Positions 1-11,000 of a stretch of DNA of 64,000 nucleotides are shown here, one piece after another. The notes beneath the pieces were generated by a model that did no database searches, was not told the origin of the DNA, and worked only from the letters and a program-made list of their open reading frames with translations. The translations under genes were made by a program, and so were the position numbers. Origin of the DNA: Polytrichum commune (taxonomy: Eukaryota > Streptophyta > Polytrichopsida > Polytrichales > Polytrichaceae); NCBI GenBank assembly GCA_950295325.1, contig OX485805.1:28569501-28633500 (forward strand), in the 5' to 3' direction. Positions within the stretch are counted from its first letter, which is position 1. Every line of letters starts with the position of its first letter.

Positions 1-2144
1 TCGTAATCCGCGATTGGGTGCCCTGCTGGTTGTCCGGGTATCCCACTCACATTGATATTCTCAGCCACCTGCTCTGTGAGGCCAGGCCCGTTGCCACTCC
101 CGACTACACTTGCAGTTTCACCCAAGTTGCCACTTCCACACATTCCCCCAACTGCCCCCCCAACTACACCACCTGAGTCTGGTACGGGGCTGAAACAATG
201 TTGCCTCTTCCACCACCCGTATCCATGCCCGCCTTCGCTCCCGTAAGCTCGCACCTGTGGACCATCTGCCACTCTACAGTCCTCCTCGTTGAGGTGGCAC
301 TCTCTGTCATAACCACCCAGGTCGCACAACACCATCCTCTTCCCAGTCGCTGCATGCACACCCTCACCGATGACATCCCCTTGCGTCCACGTTGGTGTGT
401 CGCCGGTATGGAAAGAAGACTCCGACAAAAATCGATTTGGGACAAGCACGGCCCAACCAGCCCGCATGGAACTCCACTGCACATACGTACCTTGGAATCG
501 GACAGGCATGATACCAACCTCAAGAACCAAGGGCCTCTCCAGCGATCCGCCTGGATGTGTGGCTCCAAATCCTGTATGCTTCGAAATAGGTGCTGACGTC
601 CTCCAGGCGTCATCGCGGAACACATAATCCCATAAGTTGACATTGCGAGTATCCATGCTGCCATCAGAATGCTGCGACTCTGTTGCCACAAAGTCCTCCA
701 GACCTTGATACGCACCAATATCCGCCAACACGTCCTTAATTGTTTCGTCATTCATCATTTGTCGTTCGTACTCTGCGACCTGCACTGCCAAAGCCCGAGT
801 GCGAACTCCGTCCGTCAGGTTAGGTTGAACTGTTGGGGGCATCCATGCACGCGGCCGTCTCGGCTTGGAGCGTACCAACTTCCCTTTCTCCTCCCTTGTT
901 TGTCTTGCACCTAGAATCCGCAGTCCACCTGCGCAACGACTAAACCATGAGGAGTGCGTACCATCCAGTACGACAATTGAGGTGGACAACATTTGGGCAT
1001 GCTGGACCTAAGTACTCGGAGTTCACATCACTACATCGAACCACATGCTCCTGGCCTGAATGTTGCAGTGACCTACTTCACACACATTCAGGGAAGACAC
1101 TTGGAATCGTGGCCTACATGAACTCGTGTTCTGCTCATCCACAGTCATGTCTAAGTGTGAACTACCCATGCAAATTTGTGAGTAACCCTTACTACTAAAC
1201 GCAAAAATTTGTGATGGCTAAATAGCCAAGCTGAAGAACCTTACAACTTCCAACTGCCTATAAAGATGCCCTGTTTCCCATTCATGTTTCACCCAGCAGG
1301 CACAACACTAATGCCTGCCACCAAATCCGATTACCATGAACAAATCATGTCCCGGAGCTACACAACAGGTTTCAAAGTTCTTAGCTACATTGCATGTGAC
1401 CCATCCATTCACAGATGGCTAGGATATTACCAGCGCTTGATCATTCAATTCTTGCAGCCTGACACCACATAGACAGCTTCTGACACGATTCTGGTAGCAC
1501 CCACAAAAGTATGGAGAATGGAAGGGAATATTGGGAGGTCAGGACTCACGCAGGGGCGCCGGCGTTGTGTCGGGAGGAGGCGGTCCGAATTCGCTTCCCG
1601 CCTCGCTCTCCGGCATGGGCGTCTGCAGCGTCAACATGTCCAATTCGAACGCCGTGGCTCCCTTTCGCGACCTGGAGATCCTCGGAGTGCGTGGAGTAGT
1701 GTCCCCTCCCTCGCCGCACGCCTTCGCCTGTTCTTGCTTCCGCGTGCGCTTCAAGGTGGCCTTCAAGCACGTGTTGGGGATCTGCGTGCAATGGGCCACA
1801 TCTTCGTCCTCTGCAGTCGCCTTCTTCATCCTGGGTCTCCGGGGCAGCGTTGGTTTTGCAGTCGGGTCGACATTCTCCTTCCCACCGTCCTGGGCCACCT
1901 CGCCCCCCCCCCCAACCGAGTCTGCAATGTCTTTCAGTTCGACAACATACATTTAGAACCGACAGGGTGCCCCCCACAATTTCAATGACACTCAACACGC
2001 AAATGAATGACAGCACACAATCCAAACGGGAAGTGCAAGTGCAATTTTGGAGAACATACCTTGCTCTGCCGTGGTGCCCTCAGTTTCGGCGTCAAATGTA
2101 TGCTCCCGGGCGCCGATAGAGGGAGGCATAGGGCCTGTCGGCAT
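1..2144 (-). CDS. Unrecognised protein, three exons visible, 3' part beyond left edge
   Basis: I do not recognise this protein. Three exons join in frame on the minus strand: 2060-2144, 1550-1921 and <1-928, with introns 1922-2059 and 929-1549, both GT-AG and phase 1. Translation starts at 2144; a second in-frame ATG at 2129 begins MPPSIGAREH and is the one conserved in the duplicated exon upstream. An in-frame TGA lies just before. The first about 150 residues are low complexity and basic, with KENVDP, several TP/SP sites (TTPRTPR, TPMPES) and a PPPPD stretch, which suggests a disordered, possibly nuclear region. The third exon is open for 928 nt and encodes a more structured segment (ALAVQVAEYERQ, ETIKDVLADIGAYQ, NLWDYVFRDDAWRT, QWSSMRAGWAVLVP), then a Gly-rich tail. 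No catalytic motif is evident. Exon linkage is inferred from matching phases and good splice sites, without transcript evidence. Confidence 0.55.
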
Positions 2145-3004
2145 GTCTCCTGGCCACCCATGCCATATGGGGAGGAGTCAGATGGCAAAAAGCCAACATC
2201 AAACCTGGAGCTCTGAATGAGAGGGCAGCCACACACAGAGTTTCCGCCGACATCTTCTTGGAAGCACCACATGTAAAGACAACTGTATGAATCCACCGAA
2301 TTGAGATGCCACTACTACTCGGTGGCTTGAGGGAGTTACCCTTCCAGCATACAACCCACACACGGAAAAATAATTTATGTACAACTTCAGAACACGGGAA
2401 AGTAATTGCAATGCACCACGTCTGATCCTGTGTCAAATGCACACATTGCATAAAAATACCCGTTTTCTGCTCAATCGCTCGTCCACCGATGACACCGACC
2501 ATGCAAATGAATGACAGCATACAATCCAAACGGGAAGTGCAAGTGCAATTTTGAGAACAAACCTTGCTCTGCCGTGGTGTCCTCAGTTTCGGTGACGCAC
2601 GTGTGCTCCCGGGCGCCGATAGAGGGAGGCATATGGCCTGTTGTAATGTCTCCTGGCCACCCATGCCATATGGGGGAGGAGTCAGATCGCATACAGACGC
2701 ACATCCAATAACAAAGGCCAACATCAAACCACAGCTCTGAATGAGAGGGCAGCCACACACAGAGTTTCCGCCGACATGCTCAAGCACCACATGTAAAGAC
2801 AACTGTGTGAATCCAACGAATTGTACTGCCACTACTACCCGGCAACTTGAGGGAGTTACCCTTCCAGCATACAACCCACACAAGGAGCAATAATATATGG
2901 CAAACTTCAGAACACGTGAAAGTTGTGTCAATGCACTTATGCTGATCCTGTGTCAAATGCACGCATTGCATAAAAACTGTCGTTTTCTGCTCAATCGCTC
3001 GTCC
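1984..3004. repeat. Direct tandem duplication of a promoter/first-exon unit, about 504 bp each
   Basis: Two direct copies of an about 504-520 bp unit lie at about 1984-2490 and 2488-3004. Matching landmarks are the block starting AAATGAATGACAGC (2001 and 2505) and the block around TGATCCTGTGTCAAATGCA (about 2425 and 2945). The unit spans the start of intron 1, the first coding exon and about 350 bp of upstream sequence of the minus-strand gene. The copies differ by scattered substitutions and small indels, so the duplication is not very recent. Confidence 0.8.
2563..2632 (-). other. Second copy of first coding exon (candidate alternative first exon)
   Basis: This 70-nt segment corresponds to 2060-2129 in the other copy of the duplication. 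It keeps an ATG, an open frame with the same phase-1 end (MPPSIGAREHT, then TTAEQ) and a GT donor (AAG|GTTTGT, against AAG|GTATGT in the proximal copy). Five of 23 residues differ. It could serve as an alternative first exon driven by the duplicated promoter, or be a non-functional copy. Confidence 0.5.
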
Positions 3005-5046
3005 ACCTGGCGAGCGCACAATTACAAGTTCGCAGGACAGTGATACGTGTGAGATGTTCTCACATCTTACTCCCAGCCACATGTAGTGTTGACCATGGCT
3101 TTTCTACAAGACAGAGTAGGTGCACTGTTCGAACAGACACTCTCGCGTATGGCCATCGGAAACCCATAGCCGTTACCACGAGGTAACACCCAATACTAAA
3201 GTGTGCAATGACAACACATGACGATAACTTCGGACTACAGAATTGCCCGTAACCGGCCATTAATGTCAGATTTCTCACCTGACACCCGTAATCTCCACGG
3301 CAGCCACATATCACAAAAAGAGCAACCGGATAAGTCAAACAAATAACGTACGCCCACATGACCATACAACAATGAACATCGTGCAGTTCGAACGATGTAA
3401 CAATCTCTGTCAAAACACGATTGCAGAATGTGTGTGAAATTCGATCAACCGTAAACCAGATCTGCAACATGAATGAACGGGAAACCACAGGCACGGTGGG
3501 TCTCATTAGGAGGAAGAGTGACCTGATGCGTGATGGGCGTTGTCGATGGCGTGCGCTCCGGCACGGGAGCCGGCTGAGATGCTGCCTTTGGCATCCTCGC
3601 GAGTCGTTTCATCCCTCCCACCTTGCTGTGGAAAAACGTGTGTGCGTAGAATGCCTGTCACAGTGTCAGGGAACCTCCTGCGCTCACACCACCCAAGAAT
3701 TCGCGCCGCGTGTCTGTACCATAGATAGCGGCACCTCTCTTGCTCACCGAAACTCCTTTTTCGATTCCACCGGCTCGGGCGTGGTTGCGCGAGGAGGACG
3801 TTCGTGTCCAGTAGTTGCACTGCCCTCGCTGCGCCCTCCACAGAAACCCCCTGTCCTGCGAACTAGGACTGCAAATCACCTTCCAAAGAAACGCGCTCTG
3901 CGCTCTTCCAAGAGCTTTTATTCTCCATGTAACCTCGTCCAATGTATTGAGAGGCACTTGGAATTGCAGGCAAGGTCCAACTGCAGAAAATGAATCTAGG
4001 TGTAGAACAATCGGCCACCACCATGCCCAAGTCTTGTTCAGTTTCTGAGAATCCATTTCCCCCCTCCTACGCAGCGATCCAGTACCCACGTCGTGGTGGT
4101 CACAATCCTAAGAGCCGCCTACAAACATCCAAATCGCCGTCGTTACGCAGTCCGGATGCCACTCAACAAAAGATGATAAGGAGCCTAGAACCCTAAGTCT
4201 GGAGTGGAGAAGGTGGAATGCGAAGAAAAGCGGGGGAATGCGCAAGCTCAGCACTTGACACACGAGCGTGTCCTCCCAACGACTCCGACCGGCCGAGCCG
4301 GTCACGAACGGCCACCACGAATTACGCTGCGTCAGCACCCGGACCGTCCTCGCAGTAGAGCGTCGTCTACGGCCATAAACAGGAATACGTAGGAATACAC
4401 AGAAGACATCACTTCTGTCGACCTCGACATCGGTACATGGCCCAGAAAATTATGCCAAAAATCTTCCTAGTTTCCTGCCGATGATGCCGACCAAGCTGTA
4501 GTTCGGCGAATCGTCCAATTAATTGAGGAACGTTCAGGAGCCGCACCAGCAATCAAACCGTAGGCCATTTTGGCTTGCAACCTCTTTTAAGGGTTAAACT
4601 CCTTGGGCCAGAGGTTTGCTCTCGACCAATAAGATCGCTCGATTTTGGGAGTCTCTTTAGGTCTTGGACCCCACCTAGGGTAAACCAACCCTTAACTTAG
4701 CGGCGAGGGTCAAGTGACCGATGGGAGACACTGCAGAAGAAGACTAGGATACCGGCCATTCATTCAGTCAATCGGGGCCCTGACTCGCGGCCGCCGCAGC
4801 CAAATTGCGTGCGTCGCACCGTTTCGAATTCAAGCCGAGCCGAAGGATCAATTCTTCCACCGCGACTCAAGAAGCAAACAGACAGACAGACAGGCAGAGA
4901 TTTGGTAGTAAGTTAGGTCTGCTGCTGTTTGCGACGCTCAGGATCATCATCATCGACCACACACATCGACCATCGAGTTTGTTGCATTCGTTTTCTCAAG
5001 TTGTTGTTATTAGGGTTGATTGTTGGTTGACGGAGAGCCAGGCGCC
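3005..5046. other. Spacer between divergent genes, including UTP10 promoter and leader
   Basis: No gene is supported here. Several overlapping open frames of 110-190 codons on both strands (3421-4089) show no recognisable family. The right part is the presumed promoter and 5' leader of the UTP10 gene. It contains a short GACA tandem run near 4880-4895 and a telo-box at 5010-5017. Confidence 0.5.
5010..5017 (-). promoter_or_regulatory. Telo-box (AACCCTAA) just upstream of the UTP10 start codon
   Basis: The plus strand reads TTAGGGTT, the reverse complement of AACCCTAA, 30 bases before the ATG. Telo-boxes near the start of plant ribosomal-protein and ribosome-biogenesis genes are well known. 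The location in this gene fits that pattern, but one 8-mer can occur by chance. Confidence 0.4.
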
Positions 5047-8000
5047 ATGGCTGCCACGGCGCTCTCCAGCCAGCTTCAGGCTCTGGCTGGAGCTGGCGGG
5101 CAGCTCACCACCACCAAGGCCAGGACCAAAGCCTCTCTCCTCTACTCTCCCGCTCAAGCGGCCGACGTTGACCTCCAAACCATCTTCATTCTCGCACAGA
5201 CAGGTTTGCGTTTGAAAAAATAACCAAAATCCCCTGCATTCCATTGTTCTTTGTGTATTGTTGAGTGTTGCCTTTCTCCACCTGAGGGACGCCTTGAGGT
5301 GGTGGACTTGAACGCGACGTTTGTCATTGGCAGCTTGTTTATAATTTAAATTCTTGTTTTTGGTTTATGTCTCATTTAGGGCTAGATGATCTGGTGGACA
5401 TGGAAAGAAGGTTTGAGCCATACAAGAAAACGCTTTTCAGCTCGGAGAGCTTGAATCTGGACCGCGAGTTGCAATCCCGGGAGCTTAATGACAAACTCAA
5501 TATTTCTATTGCCACCTTTTTGCAACTCCTCTGTAGCTACGTGTTGCACACGCCGGCTCACCAAACGCTGGAGTATCTCATACGGCGCTACAAGTCTGCT
5601 CCTATTCTCTTTCCGACTTACTATCGAAGCTGAATTGGTGTGATTATGCATTTGTCCTGGGGTTCAGGGTTTAAGTAGTAAAGAGGGAATTCACATGGTA
5701 ATTCACGCCGTGGAGTTCATAGTGGGAGAGATGTAGGTTGCATACAAGTGCTTATGCTTTAAGCGAGGCACTCTGCAAGTTTGGGATACGTGAGGAATTG
5801 TTACAGATGCTGGTCTGTTTGTGGTAGATTGGGCGAAGATTGGTAAGGTTGAAAATGGAGAGGACTCTGTTGGCAGTTCATCTGCCGATGATTGAATTCA
5901 TGCATATTTGTCTTTGCAGGATTCATATATACAATGTGGACGATCTTGTAATATCGGTGCTTCCATACCATGAGACTAGTATCTTTGTCCGCATTGTTCA
6001 ACTCCTCCAACTTAAGTAAGTCGAGGCACTCCATTTTCCGAGGTGATGTTTTATTGTGGTGTTTGAAGGATGTGGATGATGGTGATTATTGAACATTATG
6101 AAGTTTAGCGCAAAGCTAAATACTTTTTGTCCTTTGCCAAGAACAAATTTTCTGGTCAAGAGCTTCAACAATGACAGTCATTGCCAAATGCTAGGTTTCA
6201 TTCTGAATTATTATCCGCTTTAGAATTCTTCAGTACCTTGACCATATAGTATGCGTTGAGTTTGATATTCTTGTATCAACTACGCCTTCACAATTTGATA
6301 ACACTTGTCATACTCACAAGAGACTTTTGGTGTACAGGAAGACAAAGTGGGAGTTTTTAGAAGGTGTTAAAAAAAAGGGTGTTGCCCCTCCTCGGAGTAC
6401 TCTGGTGCATCAGTGTATGACTGACAAGGCCATTCTTGATGCTCTTTGTGAATCGGTAAGTTCCAATTTATTTTGGTGGTCTTGATAAGGACTGATATCT
6501 GGTTTTAATGTCAAGAGTGCCAATTTATGTATGTCCTAGTTGTACTTGGATGCAGCTGTCACAATAAGTCTCCTGTCATTGAGTTGGGGTAGCCTTCGTA
6601 CTCCAGTACAGATGATTTTTCTGTTTGTTTATTTATCGTCGTGCTCACAGTTGCTCACAGTTTATGTGGGGTGGTTTAGGCCAACAAAGCTAAACGGATA
6701 CCATCAAAATCAAGGACAATTATTTCGTTCACATCTATTGTTGTGGTGGAGATGCTGGCAGCAGTGCCATCAGTGACAACAAGCACTATTAACAAGATCT
6801 TACCATTTGTGATGCATAGCTTTGAAGCTGGTGTTACTGAGGAATACCGGGTAATTTTCCCTATTGTGTGACTGAGGTGCAATCACTGTAGTAACTAGAT
6901 AGTACTGTAGTCTTCTTTTGGTGCTGTAGGTCCATCCTGTATTGTTTTGGCATAGAAGATTAACTATAAGATGCTCATGGAAACTAGAGTTTGATAAGCT
7001 TACTTATGATTATGGTTGAACAGATTCATGAATCTCTCAATCAGAAATGTCTGAAAGAGAATATGTACTCTGGAGCTTAATGTTTAGTAGTTCTTGTATG
7101 TTCAAACGATGTGTATTTCCATGTGATACTTTGGGTGACTTACCTTGGCCTTCTCTGTGCCTTAACTTTTGAGGTTGTTATGCAATTGTGCTGTCAATTC
7201 GATTCATCTGTCCTTGACCTGTGAGAGGCTGGCACAAATTTGGGGTTGAAGAGAAATTGATGTTATGAACCATGTCCTTTGTTGCCTTCCTAAATGTTAG
7301 GGGAAATTTTGTCAGAAAATCATGGGTGATAATGTGTGGACTTTTGTAGTACTTCAGTCTTGTCAAATTACATTCAAGGCGGTTTCTGTTGTTGTTAGAG
7401 ATGCACAAGCAGTTGGTGCTTCTTTTGGTCCTACTTAGGGAGCTCTGTATTAGGTAGGTGATTATTCCTTTTGCTTATGTTAATCTTGCAGCTGCATATC
7501 TGCATCTTGGCATCCCCTGATGATATTTTTGTGGTTTTGCAGGTTGGAGGTCTGATGGTGGTAGGTACGCTAGCTAATAGAACCCCGTTATCATCCTCCT
7601 TGTTAGAGACATTACTCAATGCAATGGCCACAATTTTCCAGAAGGAGTCAGAGGTTAAAGGAGCTCCTCTTCTTCAGCTTTCATTAATGGTCATGATTCA
7701 GCTTATGCAGGTATCTATTCTCAAGAACTTTCTTCAGTTTGATGCAGATTTCTTGAGGGCTGTTATGTTATGCTTTTCTTTGGTTGTTGTCTGAGGCTGG
7801 TCCTTGATTTTGATGGCTTTCAGTTGCTTCAATACAAGATCTTTCCTCAATTGAGCATTGCAGTTATTCAGGTAGAGGAGGTTCCATGAGCAGCTAATAT
7901 TTGTGAAAAACCATCATTGCAAAGGATTTCCAGTACTGTGGGAGCCATAGTAATGAAAAGTTCTGATGCACGGAATTTGGAATTTGATTTTTTTCCAAGA

Positions 8001-11000
8001 GTAGTTTGTGTGATGGTGTGTCAATCCAACACAATATTAATTTGATCATTTTGCAGACTCAGGATATGGACATTTTTCCAACGAAGGCCTTCAGGTTTCT
8101 CCTCAAAGTGAGGTATGCATGTTTGGCCTAGAGATGCTCTATCCACTTAGATTTAGTTCTGGGGATGCATTATCAATAAATCCAAAGCTGTGTATGTAAT
8201 CATATTTTTCCATTAATAATAGTGTATAATGTAATGATCAAATGTATTGAGTTAATAATAAGATTCAGGTTACTTGGTAACAGGGGCCATTGATCACATG
8301 AAAACCTAGTACTTGGTAGTTCACTTTTTTCTTCTTCCCTCAGGCAGAAAGCTGTCAATTTATGATTTGGGATCTGACCTACTCTATGGGATACTTTCTC
8401 AGAAATTTCTATGAAATGTTGGCCAAGCTTGTACTGATGTATGATGCCAGCAAGTTCCTCTCCCTTTTTCTAGGAGCTCTTGTTCAACACTCGTAAGTTT
8501 TCTGTCTGGATACATGTTCGTTTCTTTCAAGCGTACCTTTTGGACTGTATTTTTTGCTGAGATGTTGATGAATACTTTGTTTGTTTTGCCCCCCAAAGTA
8601 AAGCAAAATTGTTTAGGTGATCATAGATCACATTGTTTAAATTTCTGTTATTAATGGTTCTCTTTTAGTTGCTCATACATCACATCTCAATGTTGTCTAA
8701 GTTTTTAATTTATCCAGGTGTTGCCACATGGAAGTCAACACATTTGCAGTATATACCTATATGAATGAACAATGTGATGTTGGATATGGCTTGGATATAC
8801 TTCTTTATGACATTTATGGTGTGGCTGACTGGATCTCATAGTCCTCTGCATGAGAACTACGAGCAAGCATTGATGACTTTGATCCAGACGGTTGCAATCA
8901 AAGACAATATTGCACAACTCCTGAGAAGTATCTTGGAACTTTACACGGGAGGAGGTGCTGTAAAGGATGCTGAACAAGACTCTGATAGAGCAAGTAGGTT
9001 ATTGCACTTGATACGTTGTTGTCTACATTGTTGACCTAAATGGAGTTGACTTGATTCATGTGAAAGTTGCTGCTTAGACTTTGTAAGGATTCACCTTTTT
9101 GCTATCTGCATTGAGAGGTTGTTGGTGATCTTGATGTGATATTCACAGTGTGTTTCTGGGTGCTCAGGAGAAGTAGCCAAGCGAATTCTAAAAGTTGTCG
9201 AGAGGCGATTTCCTGCAGAGTTAGATAGTGCTGTATCTGCATGCTTACAGGTGCGACCTTCCAACCATGGTATATCTTAAGTATTCCTTGAGTAGGCTGA
9301 TTGCTTGTGGTGTGACAACACTGCCCGGGACTTGGCTGTCCTTGTGAGAAGATCGAGGTGTATTCTTTCCGTGAAAACTATTGTCGAAGGAGAATCTCTT
9401 GAAGTTTCTTGTCTGTTTGGGTGTGCCAGCAAGGAAAAGGAGCTGAGAAGGGTAGTAAGGCAAATCTCCAACAACAAGCTCTTCATGACATATTTGTGGG
9501 CAGTCCGCACATGTTTCTTGCAGAATCAAATAACACCCTGTATCTTTCACTTGACCATCCGGAGGTACTTTTTCATTCTACTAATTTTAAATTGACTGTT
9601 GTTCATAATCTATATTAACATGATATTGAAGGGCCAGGCAAATGGCCATTAGCCTACCGGTATTGCCTATTCTTGAAGAGTTGATCAGTGATGAGGTTAG
9701 GAATCAATTTACGCCTCAACAAGGGGTTTCGCACTCGAGCAGTTCCCATTCTGAAATTTAAATGTGCGGATATTGGTAGTGGTACTGCTGCACTGGTCCT
9801 AGAAGTGAGGGTCACGTGCAAAGGAATCAACCTGCAATAGTATATTGCATCAGGCTCTTTGTCCTATGTGAGTTCTCAAAATTGGTTTAAGTTCTGGTGT
9901 ACAAGATAGTTTCCGATTTCAAATGCATCCAAGTAGGTGACATTGTAGAAATAATTATATGCCTAACTGAGAGCATACAGAAGATGAATCATTCAAGTAT
10001 CAGCAGCAACTTGGTATATAAGCCCTTGTTTTCTCCATCTCTTCTTGTGTCCTGATTTTCAGTACTCTTGAAGGAAGAAGTAAAATCTAGTTTCTGAAGT
10101 TACAGCTCTTTTAATTTTTGCAATGCAGGCACGTGTTCGGGAGGCAGCAGTACGGCAACTGGCAAAAGTAGATCAAGTACTGCCATCTGATGATCACACT
10201 GAGGTATTGCATGTTTCATGTTAGTTGATTTCTTTCAGTTATGTAATTTGAGTACAGAAAATAAAATTAATTCCTCAAGTCCAATCTTTGAAAGAAAGCT
10301 TGTTCTGGTGTCCCTTGCACAATCCAATGATTTTACTTTACGGAAGACCTTATTGCTACTGTTGTTATCGCTATCGTCTACAGTAGCTGCAAAAGGGTAA
10401 ATATGCAGGTATTGCTCGTTCTTGCTGGAAAAAGTGCTCTAGGACATTTATTTGCAGGCAGAAGGTCTCATGGGTGCTTACAAACGTTTGCAGATTAAAA
10501 GTATGCTTTGTGAGGCTTTATTGCGACGTGCCCATGATGATGATTTCAGTGTTGTACGAGCAGTTTTGTCTGTGAGAAGCTTTATTGAAGCTCCTTTTCC
10601 AGATAGGTTATTCAAATTGTTAGAATTGATCATCAAAAAATGCTTGAAGGCAATCCATACAGGTCTGTTCTCTTTTACTTGTGCTTCCTATGACGTGCTT
10701 TGAACTGAGAATATGATAACTGTGTTAAACTCGATTGTTGGAGCACCCTGTTATTGGCTTGTGATGTACCTTGATATGGATGATGAAAGGTGAACCTGCT
10801 CTTCTTGAGATTAATGTTTGTTCTTTTTTTAAGAATTATTACTTCAAATTTTTGCTTTGCATTGGTGTTCATTATGTATTTAGAATGAACAGTGCACTCT
10901 CTTTGAACCCCCGAGCCCCTTATGAAAAAGAAATGAAAAGGAACATGTATCCTAGAATGATATTCAGCCGATCATTTGCCTGGTAGCCTGCACCATTCAA

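Noticed and set aside
164-751. 195-codon minus-strand open frame
   Set aside because: It is out of frame with the longer exon of the left-edge gene, which covers the same bases and joins in phase to the upstream exons.
2092-2931. 279-codon minus-strand open frame
   Set aside because: It reads through both copies of the tandem duplication in a frame different from the exon. Its two halves repeat each other, and it matches no family.
3421-4089. Overlapping open frames of 190 (+), 143 (-) and 111 (-) codons
   Set aside because: They overlap each other on both strands, have no recognisable motif or splice context, and probably reflect locally high GC.
8720-8839. Open stretch after the acceptor-like site near 8718 as a UTP10 exon
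   Set aside because: It runs into TAG; the acceptor at 8841 restores the family sequence (SPLHENYEQAL).
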